A stretch of 64,000 nt of DNA from Saprospiraceae bacterium (lineage in GTDB: Bacteria; Bacteroidota; Bacteroidia; Chitinophagales; Saprospiraceae), in assembly GCA_016722285.1 (NCBI GenBank), contig JADKGI010000019.1, positions 1-64,000 of the forward strand, given 5' to 3'. Both the position numbers and the translations under genes were made by a program. The notes below the pieces were generated by a model that saw nothing but the letters and a program-made list of their open reading frames with translations, had not been told where the DNA came from and made no database searches. This document shows, piece after piece, positions 9,665 to 19,141 of the stretch (position 1 is the first letter of the stretch; each line of letters starts with the position of its first letter).

Positions 9665-11692
9665 ATGAAGTCAGATAATTTCCAGCTTGAGATAAAAAAC
9701 GGTATTCCCCCGGACTTACCGGCTCCAAAAAGCATGTCAAAAAAATATGATCATGCACCGAAAAGGAATATTAAAAATGTCCTGACGAGAGAAGAAAGAA
9801 AATTAGCAGTAAGAAATGCTTTACGTTACTTCCCTTCGAAATTGCATGAAAAGCTGGCTATAGAATTCAACAAAGAGCTCAGTATGTACGGTCGAATATA
9901 TATGTACAGCTATTTGCCTGATTATGAGATGTATGCAAGGCCAATCCAAAAATATCCTGCAAAATCAAAACAGGCAGCTGCCATAATGCTGATGATTCAA
10001 AACAATCTTGATCCAAAAGTGGCTAAATATCCGGATGAACTAATCACCTATGGTGGGAACGGAGCAGTATTTCAGAATTGGGCGCAATATAGATTGACCT
10101 TACAATATCTTTCACAAATGTCCGATAAACAAACGCTGGTATTGTATTCCGGTCACCCATTAGGGCTTTTCCCATCATCCAAAAATGCACCCAGGGTGGT
10201 AGTAACAAATGGAATGATGATTCCGAATCACTCATCAAAAAATGATTGGAACAAATACAATGCCATGGGTGTCACTCAATACGGGCAAATGACGGCAGGT
10301 TCGTTTATGTATATTGGCCCACAGGGTATCGTCCATGGCACAACCATAACTTTGCTAAATGCAGGTCGGAAGCTGGGCTTGGGTAATGATAACCTAAATG
10401 GAATTGTATTTGTAACATCCGGAATGGGAGGAATGTCGGGAGCACAGGCTATAGCATCAGTTATAGTGGGTGCTATTGGTGTCATTGCTGAAGTGGATCA
10501 TGCTGCTATATTACAGAGAATAAATGATGGTTATGTAAAGGCAGAAAATGTATATACTGATCTCAATAAGCTGGCTGAAAAAATAGAAATTTGTCGCAAT
10601 AAAAAAGAAGGTGTGGCATTAGTTTATCATGGTAATATTGTAGAATTTTGGGAAATGGCCGCACAAAACAACCTTCACATAGATCTCGGATCAGATCAAA
10701 CTTCTTTGCACAATATTGATGATATGGGATATTGTCCTGTAGGATATACATTCGAGCAGGGAAAAAATCTTTTGAACACCGACAAAGTAAAATTTATACA
10801 GGAAATAAGGAAGTCGCTGGTCAGGCATGTAAAAGCTGTCAATACACTTCATGAAAAGGGAATGTACTTCTGGGACTATGGGAATGCATTTCTGAAGGAG
10901 GCCGGGGATGCGGGTGCAAAAGTTTGGGAAGGAAAAAAGAGAGAAAAATACAAATACCCTTCCTATGTGGAAGATATCATGGGACCGCTTTGCTTTGATT
11001 ATGGATTCGGTCCTTTCAGGTGGGTATGTTTGTCCGGTAAATCATCTGATCTTGATAAAACAGATTTGCTGGCTGAAAAGGTCCTAAAAAAATTACTTAA
11101 AACATCTCCTGTAGAGATAAAAGATCAGCTACGGGATAACCTCAGCTGGATACAGAATGCTAAAAAAAATATTCCCATCGTCGGATCCAAGTCCAGAATA
11201 CTATATGCTGATTCAAATGGAAGAATTAAAATAGCTTTGGCATTCAATAAAGCAATTAAGAAGGGGAAAATTAAGGGGCCTATTGTATTGGGAAGAGATC
11301 ATCATGACGTATCCGGTACTGACTCCCCCTATCGTGAGACGTCCAACATATATGACGGGTCAAAATTTACAGCTGATATGGCTGTTCACAATTTTGTAGG
11401 TGATTCGTTCAGAGGAGCTACCTGGGTATCTCTTCATAATGGAGGCGGCGTTGGCTGGGGAGAAGTGATTAATGGAGGTTTTGGTTTGGTCATAGATGGT
11501 ACACGCAGAGAAAAGAATAAAATCAAAGCTATGCTGCATTGGGATGTTAATAATGGAATTGCCCGAAGAAGCTGGGCACGGAATAATGAAGCAATTTTCG
11601 CCATTAAAAGAGCAATGTCCGATTGCGATCAACTCAAAGTGACATTACCAAATTTTGTTGATGATGATCTGATTGATCGTTTTGTTAAATAG
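9665..11692 (+). CDS. hutU: Urocanate hydratase
   Basis: This 675-residue protein matches the length of urocanases in Bacteroidota. Urocanase hydrates urocanate to imidazolonepropionate in histidine degradation, using a tightly bound NAD. Typical segments are YGGNGAVFQNWAQYRLTLQYL, LYSGHPLGLFPS, GVTQYGQMTAGSFMYIGPQG and the NAD-binding VTSGMGGMSGAQ. No hutH, hutI or hutG is present in the window, so the rest of the pathway must be elsewhere or is missing. The gene appears monocistronic, with 180 bases before the next start. Confidence 0.95.
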   Translation: MKSDNFQLEIKNGIPPDLPAPKSMSKKYDHAPKRNIKNVLTREERKLAVRNALRYFPSKLHEKLAIEFNKELSMYGRIYMYSYLPDYEMYARPIQKYPAKSKQAAAIMLMIQNNLDPKVAKYPDELITYGGNGAVFQNWAQYRLTLQYLSQMSDKQTLVLYSGHPLGLFPSSKNAPRVVVTNGMMIPNHSSKNDWNKYNAMGVTQYGQMTAGSFMYIGPQGIVHGTTITLLNAGRKLGLGNDNLNGIVFVTSGMGGMSGAQAIASVIVGAIGVIAEVDHAAILQRINDGYVKAENVYTDLNKLAEKIEICRNKKEGVALVYHGNIVEFWEMAAQNNLHIDLGSDQTSLHNIDDMGYCPVGYTFEQGKNLLNTDKVKFIQEIRKSLVRHVKAVNTLHEKGMYFWDYGNAFLKEAGDAGAKVWEGKKREKYKYPSYVEDIMGPLCFDYGFGPFRWVCLSGKSSDLDKTDLLAEKVLKKLLKTSPVEIKDQLRDNLSWIQNAKKNIPIVGSKSRILYADSNGRIKIALAFNKAIKKGKIKGPIVLGRDHHDVSGTDSPYRETSNIYDGSKFTADMAVHNFVGDSFRGATWVSLHNGGGVGWGEVINGGFGLVIDGTRREKNKIKAMLHWDVNNGIARRSWARNNEAIFAIKRAMSDCDQLKVTLPNFVDDDLIDRFVK

Positions 11693-11874
11693 ATTTCCAA
11701 TAATTCTTAATATTCAATTTGGACTTTCAAAAATCCTTTTTCAAAATTAAATAAATAATAATTCTTATCGGTATAAGAAACCAGAAATGCTCTGATCATG
11801 TTATCATTCTGAATAAAGAAAATTTTATAATCCGATACATCCATCTTCCATGGAATTAATTTTATTATAATCTT

Positions 11875-12372
11875 ATGATCGAAAAATGCAAAATATTCTA
11901 CAAAGGGGATAAAATGGCTGCCATGCTATATATTTTTATTGGATTAGGATTGCTAACAACTGCCATCAGCTTATATCTATTTAATATATCAGCTGGCTTT
12001 CAATACCTTAGCATTGGCTTTTTTATGTTTTTTATTTATACTTTTGGCAAGGGATGTCTTATGTATATTGTTTCAAACAAAAGACTCAATTACTTTATCA
12101 ATATGACTGATTTGGGTTCTCAATCCGTCAAAGAAGAAATACAATACAGTGCTTACAGAATCAATAAAAAAAAAACCAGCAGAAGAATTTATATTTATAC
12201 AACAGTGATTTGTAGTATTATAGCATTTGCAGGAATCTTCAGTCCGTACAAATCAATTATGATGGGCACGGCAATACCAATTGCTCTCATTTCCGGCATT
12301 GAATTTTCTATCGGACTTTTGACAGAATTTCGATTAAAGGAGTACCACCGGGTTCTGGAAAAAAAAAGATAA
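11875..12372 (+). CDS. Hypothetical four-helix membrane protein
   Basis: I do not recognise this 165-residue protein. It has four predicted membrane helices in two pairs (about residues 15-60 and 105-150), separated by a polar loop rich in Lys and Arg (YRINKKKTSRR). A second in-frame ATG at 11911 (MAAMLYIF) would remove the polar N-terminal extension and is a plausible alternative start. It is convergent with the next gene, with 6 bases between the stops. A role in the cytoplasmic membrane is all that can be inferred. Confidence 0.65.
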   Translation: MIEKCKIFYKGDKMAAMLYIFIGLGLLTTAISLYLFNISAGFQYLSIGFFMFFIYTFGKGCLMYIVSNKRLNYFINMTDLGSQSVKEEIQYSAYRINKKKTSRRIYIYTTVICSIIAFAGIFSPYKSIMMGTAIPIALISGIEFSIGLLTEFRLKEYHRVLEKKR

Positions 12373-12378
12373 TCATGG

Positions 12379-12771
12379 TCAAGGAAAAGACATGATATAA
12401 GCGTGATATTGCTCTTTCGACAGGATGGCTTTGAGTTTCTCCTGCTTCGAAATATTGAGTTTATTCATTTTATCAAACTGGTCTTTTTTAGAAAGATTAC
12501 TTTGTGAAGTTTTTTCTACATCTGTTTCATATGTCAGCAACGCTTTATAAAGATCACCATATTGCTTTTCTGATAGTTTAAGAGTTTTTTTCATTTTGTC
12601 AGCATTGTTCTTTGCGGCTGACTTGGCGCTGTTGTTTTCAACTTTTCTATCATCATTAATATGTTCCGGTACCGTCGATTGAGGCACTGCTCCCTTTAGT
12701 TGACCAAAAATCTCAAAAGACATAAACATCATACACAGATAAATTATAATTCTCATTTTGTGTTTATTCAT
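12379..12771 (-). CDS. Secreted helical protein, weakly Spy/LTXXQ-like
   Basis: This 130-residue protein has a signal peptide (MRIIIYLCMMFMSFEIFGQ). The mature part is Lys- and Asn-rich and helical, with two similar segments (LKLSEKQYGDLYKALLTYE and ILSKEQYHAYIMSF) recalling the LTxxQ periplasmic helix motif of Spy/CpxP-like proteins. That likeness is weak and the function is not assigned. A start at 12756 (MRIII) is a possible alternative to 12771. Confidence 0.6.
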   Translation of the reverse strand: MNKHKMRIIIYLCMMFMSFEIFGQLKGAVPQSTVPEHINDDRKVENNSAKSAAKNNADKMKKTLKLSEKQYGDLYKALLTYETDVEKTSQSNLSKKDQFDKMNKLNISKQEKLKAILSKEQYHAYIMSFP

Positions 12772-13023
12772 TTTTTCCTTATCTTAAATAATTCTAAATC
12801 AATTTCTTAATAAAAAATAAATACAAGCTATATTTTATTTTTACTGTAAAGCTAACCATTTCAGATTCACTCCTTTCTCTATCTAAGGATGTAAAATTAT
12901 AATAGTATTTGTCTGACGGCATAGTTTCCTATATATTATGCACAAACTCAATTCAAAACAAAGTTATCTCTTTTTTTTCAAAAATCTTGAGTCAGTTAGT
13001 AAATTCTACCTTAAAAGGCAAAC

Positions 13024-14510
13024 CTATTTCAAGAAATCATTTTTGATTTGCTCCCAGGTCGGCAATTTTTTATAATGCCATTTTTGAACCAGAATTCCAT
13101 TTTTCCAAAGAACAATACCCGGGTTTGAACGCATGATCGTTTTTAACAGTTTTTCATCCGTCGTAAGATACTCGGCATCCAGTCCGCTTTCGATAGCTAA
13201 AAGTTGTGCTTTGGCAGCATCAATACCGCTTACAACAACTGTCATAGGTACTTTGTCTTTTGCAGCAGCATCTTTGAGAGGCTTAATAACGTCCTTCAGA
13301 ATATTTATAAAATCTTTATCCCAGATGATGTCATAATAAGTTTCATCTCGTTTCAGGACTTCCTTTAATGATTTTACAATATTAAAACTATCCTTAAACG
13401 TGGGGACAGAAATGGTGTCATACACAAATATGGAATCATTGACTACTCTTACTCCTGGTATTGCTTCATATAGCGGCTTATAAATTGGCACCATCAATCG
13501 TGGTTTAGGATCATCAAGAAAGAGATCAGTTTTATCATTATTCGAAAAGTCTGTAATCTCAAAGTGACTGATTTTAGTTTCCTTGATAAGAGGTTCGGTT
13601 TTTATTTGTTCTATCGTCTCCCAATCTTCAGATATGCTTGACAAGTTTTTCATATAATCAGCAAATGCAAAATTCTTTATTTCTCCGGTTTTTTTATTTT
13701 TCATTTTCAGAGCAATTACCTGAACAGCATTAGCCGCATTTATCTCCGTTTTTTAATTTCTGCAATATTGGCCCCATTTTTAAATGGTCTGAAATCCACA
13801 TGCGGCTCATTCCAGTGAAAATTATACACATTGTAAAGGATTAAAAATAAAGTAGAAGAAATGATGATCATATTTCTGGAACTCAAACTAAACAATTGGT
13901 GCATATCTTTCCATCTGAATAAAAAGTATAGTGCAGGTAAGAGTAAAAAAAGATCTTTGAAAAATGAAATTCTTGGATCCAGTTTGATAAAATCACCAAA
14001 ACAGCCACAATCAGTAACCCGCATATTTGTGGCTTTGTATTCACCCCACGTTGAAAATTTAAAAAAAGTAGAATCAATCGGAACATATCCGGTAAGAAAA
14101 GTATATCCGGTCAGCACAGTAAAGAATATAACCAACAGGAAGAACAACCAGGATGTTAACTTTTTTCGATCACCTATGATCAGCATGATTCCCAAAACAA
14201 TTTCAAAAATTATCATACAAATCGCAAATACCAGTGAGTATTTGGAAAAAAATGGAAAAACAGGAGCTAAGAAGCTAAATGGTGAATCGGTAAAAGCTGC
14301 ATTGAATTCGACAAAATAATCCTCCATTTTAAAAGCTGTCCCCATAGGGTCAACAGCCTTAACCCATCCGGAAAATAAAAATAATATTCCTGTAAAGTTC
14401 TGCAAAAAAGTCATAAACAAGGATCGGTGAACCTTAAATAACTGAGTCATAAGTAAAGTAACCAATATGGCAACCAATCCTATATAAAGTAATAGTGTAA
14501 TGATAGTCAT
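13024..14510 (-). CDS. DoxX/MauE-type membrane protein of the BT_3928 family (frameshifted)
   Basis: The N-terminal 256 residues contain about six membrane helices with FLFSGWVKAVDPMG and DCGCFGDF, the features of DoxX/MauE-like proteins. That frame stops at 13740. One missing A in an A-run near 13745 restores the frame, and the reading continues (INAANAVQVIALKMKNKKTG) into a roughly 240-residue soluble C-terminal domain. That domain ends in a thioredoxin-like stretch (NPGIVLWKNGILVQKWH) without a CxxC. The two parts together match the Bacteroidota BT_3928 family. DoxX/MauE relatives are linked to redox chemistry at the membrane; the exact reaction is unknown. It seems to be a single-gene unit. 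Confidence 0.75.
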
Positions 14511-14696
14511 GATAAAAAAATTAATTAAGTTTCCAGAGGTATTCTACTTCAGGACGTAAAAATAACATAATATTCAGGCAGATACAAATATTACTTTATG
14601 AATATTTGTAAAGCCACTGTTAAGTAATGTTAATACAGGATTTAATAAAGGAACTTGGTTAGATTTATATTTATGAAATCATTAGCCATCTCAAAT

Positions 14697-15302
14697 CTAT
14701 AAAAAATCAAGTGATCTCAGATCAGACTCAATGCTTTCCAAAGCATCTTTATCACCATGGAAGAATACTATCCAGGCGCCGGAACTGATACCTGCTGCGA
14801 TCAATAGTGCTATCCAAAAACTGATACCCTGATTAGCACCTCTGATAAGGTCAACTGCAAATACAACGAAAAAAGGAAAAAACAACATATAAGCAAGCTT
14901 CACAGCAGAAAACCTCATTTCTTTGAGGTAAAAACCTTCCCAAAGATATCTGTCAAAATTATTCTTATAATCTCCCAGTTGCAAAGTGGCAGACGTAAGT
15001 CTTTTGCGGATAAAAACAAAATATAAAATACAGAACATCAGACACACCAATGAGAAAACAGTCCCAAATAAAGCAAAATGGGCCAGAGAAATCAATGAAA
15101 GACTTATCATAAGTATATTAAACATAATCATGTAATCCTTCTTGTCTGTATCTTGTTTCATTTTACGAATGAGTTCGATTCTTTTTGCTTCTCCGGGAGT
15201 AACTTTTATCTCATTATTAAATTGGGCCTCCGTCTCATCAATGATATCTCTTAATCGTTGAGTTTTCTCATCTATGATATATGGTTTGCTTTCTTCTGAC
15301 AT
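14697..15302 (-). CDS. Hypothetical membrane protein
   Basis: This 201-residue protein, not recognised, has a charged N-terminal cytoplasmic region of about 55 residues with coiled-coil character. Four hydrophobic helices follow in two pairs (about residues 58-97 and 130-175), and the tail is acidic (DKDALESIESDLRSL). It sits between the DoxX gene and comF on the same strand, with gaps of 100-190 bases, so co-transcription is possible but not shown. Confidence 0.6.
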   Translation of the reverse strand: MSEESKPYIIDEKTQRLRDIIDETEAQFNNEIKVTPGEAKRIELIRKMKQDTDKKDYMIMFNILMISLSLISLAHFALFGTVFSLVCLMFCILYFVFIRKRLTSATLQLGDYKNNFDRYLWEGFYLKEMRFSAVKLAYMLFFPFFVVFAVDLIRGANQGISFWIALLIAAGISSGAWIVFFHGDKDALESIESDLRSLDFL

Positions 15303-15402
15303 AATTTTAAAATTTTATCTGTTACAAAGGTATTACATATTTTAATAATTCAACATATTTTAGCACCTGTTTTATATAACATTGAATATAAATAGAAAAA
15401 TT

Positions 15403-16119
15403 TTATTTGGCAGCTGCAATAGACAATACTGATATCTTTCCGACATTCCCTTCTTTGAGCTTAAGGCAACATGCTTCCAAAGTGGCTCCTGTGGTTACCA
15501 CATCATCGACCAGCAATATATGTTTACCAAATACCAATTCAGGTTGTTTCAGTACAAAAACTTCATTGACATTTTTTACTCTGGCGGTCCGGGATTTACC
15601 TGTCTGGGACTCAGACCATTTTTCTTTAATTATAATGTCATCTCTTAATTTGACTCCGATGACTTTGCCAATGGCCAGACCAAAAACAGCACTCTGATTA
15701 TATCCCCTCGTCTTCACTTTTTTAGGATGAACAGGTACTGGTATTATCATATCGGGAATAATAAATATAGAAGATTCCATAAACTTTTTTCCAGCTATTT
15801 CGCCCAGAATTTCACCTATCTCCTTTCGTTTTTTATATTTGAAAGAATGAAGCATATTCTTTACTATACTACCTTCTCTGAATCCCAAAAGTGCTGCACC
15901 ATGAAACAAAGAAATCCGCCCCTTGAAATGCTTTGTGACATCATTTTCTTTGTTGGTAAAATGATCAGTATAAGGCATATTATGAAGACAATTAATGCAA
16001 AATGCAGCTTTTTGTGCTTTTGGTTCTTTTGTGCAACCCAAGCAAAGGTCAGGGAAAAGTGTGTGAAAAATATCCCTTAAAATTGCAAACTTATCGGATA
16101 AACTTAATTTTACTTCCAC
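15403..16119 (-). CDS. comF: ComF family phosphoribosyltransferase-like protein
   Basis: This 238-residue protein has an N-terminal zinc-ribbon (CLGC and, after about 12 residues, CINC) and a C-terminal type I phosphoribosyltransferase domain with the PRPP loop ILLVDDVVTTGATLE. This is the ComF/GntX architecture, required for DNA uptake in naturally competent bacteria, where it acts in the cytoplasm on incoming single strands. No other competence genes are nearby. Length and motifs are complete. Confidence 0.9.
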   Translation of the reverse strand: MEVKLSLSDKFAILRDIFHTLFPDLCLGCTKEPKAQKAAFCINCLHNMPYTDHFTNKENDVTKHFKGRISLFHGAALLGFREGSIVKNMLHSFKYKKRKEIGEILGEIAGKKFMESSIFIIPDMIIPVPVHPKKVKTRGYNQSAVFGLAIGKVIGVKLRDDIIIKEKWSESQTGKSRTARVKNVNEVFVLKQPELVFGKHILLVDDVVTTGATLEACCLKLKEGNVGKISVLSIAAAK

Positions 16120-16321
16120 TCGATAAAGCCATTAATAGTTCAAATATATTCTTTTAAATGCAGAATATAAATATTGCCATACAATAATATTAAAAAATTA
16201 TTGCATTTCAGTATCAAGAACCAAAACTTAGAAGGGTCTTCAATTTAATACAAATTTTTAAAACTTAAAAGTTAGTTTCTCACAAATTATTATTATTTTC
16301 GTATTACCTTACTGATCACTA

Positions 16322-18958
16322 ATGGAAGACCAAAATCAATCATCTGAAAATAAAAACTTTAAGTTTAAGGAACTCCGTGTCTATACTTCGACCGAATGGC
16401 TCGCAGATAACAAAAAAAAGTACAGGCAGGTATTCGATAGATATGAAACTACTTATATCTACACAGAATTATCTTTTTACAATAAATTTTTTGACAGAGA
16501 GATTTGGGAAGTCGATATTGAGCTTAAATGCTTTGAAATTAAAAATATTAAAAAACAAATATGCGCCCTTAACTTTAGCAAAAAAATAAGCAAATTTGAT
16601 AACATTGTTTATATTAGAGAAGGATGGGGCAACAAGAAGGAGGGATCATTCTGGAAAAAAGGTACGTACTACTGGGAGGCCTGGATAGGCGGCGAGAAAA
16701 TAAGCACAAAATACTTTTATGTAGAGGACATTGGAGATTATAGCTTAATGGAACACAGTATTCCATATATTTCACTGCAATCAGTCAGACTATATGAAGG
16801 TCAGTATGATGATGTCATAGAAGAAGACAGAACATATTTTCAATCATTTTCAAGTGAAGAGACACGATACATCTATAGTGAAATTTTCCTTAAAAATAAA
16901 ATAAAGGATGAAAATTGGCACTGTGAACTGTTCGTCAGATTTTATAACGAGAGTAGAGAATTGAAAGGGCAGGTCACAAGATTGCAAAACGTAAAGAAAG
17001 ATGACGATATTATAAAAATCACTGCTGGTTGGGGAGCAAATACCAAAGGCTCATGGAAACAGGGCAATTATAGTATTGAAGTCGCATTTATGGATAAACT
17101 CATAGCAGTAATACATTTTGAAGTAGGAGATGAATATGTCGATGGACAACCCGACATCCAGATTCCAAACAGAGGATTGACATCCTATATCAATGAAGAA
17201 TCAGGTGAAGAAAATTTTGAAGAGGTATTTGATAAGTTAGGTAAGCTGATTGGTCTTTTCGAGATCAAACAAAGAGTCCGGGACCATGCCCGATATCTTG
17301 AGTTTTTAAAAATTCGAAAGGAAAAGGGGTTCAGAGAAAAAGAGAAAATTGATATTCACTCAGTTTTTACAGGAAATCCCGGAACAGGCAAAACAACTGT
17401 TGCCAAAATGATGGGCCAGTTATATAAAAAAATGGGTCTCCTTTCCAAAGGCCATGTGACCGAAGTTGACAGAGCAGATTTGGTAGGAGAATATATAGGC
17501 CAGACGGCCCCAAAAGTAAAAGAAGTCATTGAGAAAGCCAGGGGTGGCGTTTTATTTATTGACGAAGCATATTCTTTAGCCAGATCAAATGATGACAGTA
17601 AGGATTTCGGACGTGAAGTCATCGAGATTCTGGTGAAAGAAATGTCCAATGGGAAAGGTGATCTGGCAGTTATTGTAGCAGGATACCCAAAAGAGATGAA
17701 AAATTTTATTCAATCAAACCCGGGATTAAAGTCACGTTTCAAGCATTTTTTCGAGTTTTCTGACTATCTCCCTCAAGAGCTGACTCGCATAGCTGAAGCG
17801 TCAGCAGAAACCAGAGAAATAAAATTCACCGCTGAAAGCTTTGCTATTTTTAAAGAAATTATCACTTCTGCATATAGAGACCGTGACAAAGCCTTCGGCA
17901 ATGCAAGATATGTTCAGGATATGCTCGACAAAGCCAAGCTGAATATGGCATTGCGAATCATGAACAGAAAGAATCCGGCCAGACTATCCAAAATCGAACT
18001 ATCAGAAATTCAGGTATCAGATGTCATTAGCCTTAAGCCAAAAGACATAACAGTACCCCCAGAAATTCCGGTGGATGAAGTGTTGCTTAATCAGGCTTTA
18101 AGTGATCTGGACAAAATGATTGGTATTCAAAATATTAAAACACAGATCAGAGAAATGGCAAGCCTGGTCAGGTATTATAGAGAAACAGGTAAAAATGTAC
18201 TTTCTGCTTTTTCTATGCACACAGTGTTCGTTGGTAATCCCGGCACTGGCAAAACAACAGTGGCCAGAATAATGGCCCGAATCTACAAAGCTTTGGGAAT
18301 ACTTGAGCGAGGACATATAGTTGAAACAGACAGACAAGGTCTTGTAGCAGGTTTTATTGGACAAACTGCCATAAAAACAAGTGAAAAAATAGATGAAGCT
18401 TTAGGCGGAGTACTCTTTATTGATGAAGCGTACGCTTTGAGCAATCATAATGGCTTACAGGGTGATTTTGGTAATGAAGCAATACAGACACTGCTTAAAA
18501 GAATGGAAGATCTCAGAGGGCAGTTTTTTATTTTTGTTGCTGGATATCCTGATAATATGGATGTCTTCCTGAAAGCAAATCCCGGATTAAATTCAAGGTT
18601 TGACAAAACGCTTAAGTTTTATGACTATACCCCTGAAGAATTGGAAGCCATATGTCTAAGCATGATAGACAATGAAGGATATAAATTATCACTAAAAGCA
18701 ACAGGTCTCTTGCATCAGATTATGACTGATATGTATCTGAAAAGGGACAAATACTTCGGTAACGCAAGGGAAGTGCGAAAAATCATCCTTGAAGTTATTA
18801 AAAATCAAAATTTAAGAGTTTCTTCCACCCCAATGCAGGAAAGAAAAAAAAATCAGTCAAACATAATTCAGTCCGAAGATCTTTCAACTATTTCACAGAT
18901 AAAAGAATCTGAACTTATTCACAAAAAAACAATCGGATTCAGAAGCCGGGATTATTAA
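16322..18958 (+). CDS. Tandem CbbX/SpoVK-type AAA+ ATPase with duplicated N-terminal beta domains
   Basis: This 878-residue protein has two AAA+ modules of the CbbX/CfxQ/SpoVK clade. Walker A motifs are GNPGTGKTT at about 351-359 and 638-646, and Walker B motifs (GGVLFIDEAY) lie at about 408-417 and 695-704. Sensor regions FGNAR occur in both modules. Residues 18-136 and 153-269 are a tandem duplication of an unrecognised beta-rich domain: each has YIY-E, a central strand set, REGWG or TAGWG, a Gly-Ser-(x)-Trp-Lys signature and a final Y-x-x-E strand. CbbX-type ATPases remodel protein complexes; here the paired beta domains probably recognise the target (inference). There is no signal peptide or membrane helix. 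The gene is transcribed alone, divergent from comF. Confidence 0.85.
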   Translation: MEDQNQSSENKNFKFKELRVYTSTEWLADNKKKYRQVFDRYETTYIYTELSFYNKFFDREIWEVDIELKCFEIKNIKKQICALNFSKKISKFDNIVYIREGWGNKKEGSFWKKGTYYWEAWIGGEKISTKYFYVEDIGDYSLMEHSIPYISLQSVRLYEGQYDDVIEEDRTYFQSFSSEETRYIYSEIFLKNKIKDENWHCELFVRFYNESRELKGQVTRLQNVKKDDDIIKITAGWGANTKGSWKQGNYSIEVAFMDKLIAVIHFEVGDEYVDGQPDIQIPNRGLTSYINEESGEENFEEVFDKLGKLIGLFEIKQRVRDHARYLEFLKIRKEKGFREKEKIDIHSVFTGNPGTGKTTVAKMMGQLYKKMGLLSKGHVTEVDRADLVGEYIGQTAPKVKEVIEKARGGVLFIDEAYSLARSNDDSKDFGREVIEILVKEMSNGKGDLAVIVAGYPKEMKNFIQSNPGLKSRFKHFFEFSDYLPQELTRIAEASAETREIKFTAESFAIFKEIITSAYRDRDKAFGNARYVQDMLDKAKLNMALRIMNRKNPARLSKIELSEIQVSDVISLKPKDITVPPEIPVDEVLLNQALSDLDKMIGIQNIKTQIREMASLVRYYRETGKNVLSAFSMHTVFVGNPGTGKTTVARIMARIYKALGILERGHIVETDRQGLVAGFIGQTAIKTSEKIDEALGGVLFIDEAYALSNHNGLQGDFGNEAIQTLLKRMEDLRGQFFIFVAGYPDNMDVFLKANPGLNSRFDKTLKFYDYTPEELEAICLSMIDNEGYKLSLKATGLLHQIMTDMYLKRDKYFGNAREVRKIILEVIKNQNLRVSSTPMQERKKNQSNIIQSEDLSTISQIKESELIHKKTIGFRSRDY

Positions 18959-19141
18959 AAACAGAGTATTAATTTAGGTAATTTCTTCCAATTTATAAAA
19001 ATAAGGCAATTTTTTGGCGGATGAAGCCATTTTTTCAGTGAATATCGTAGGTATTGACAAAAAAAACCTGAAGTATCACGAATAATTGACATTTTTTGAT
19101 TGAAATTGAACATACTTAGACAATTACAAAATAAATATTTT

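Noticed and set aside
13861..14319. A 152-codon plus-strand frame.
   Set aside because: It lies wholly opposite the DoxX-family gene, which has clear motifs; this is a shadow frame.
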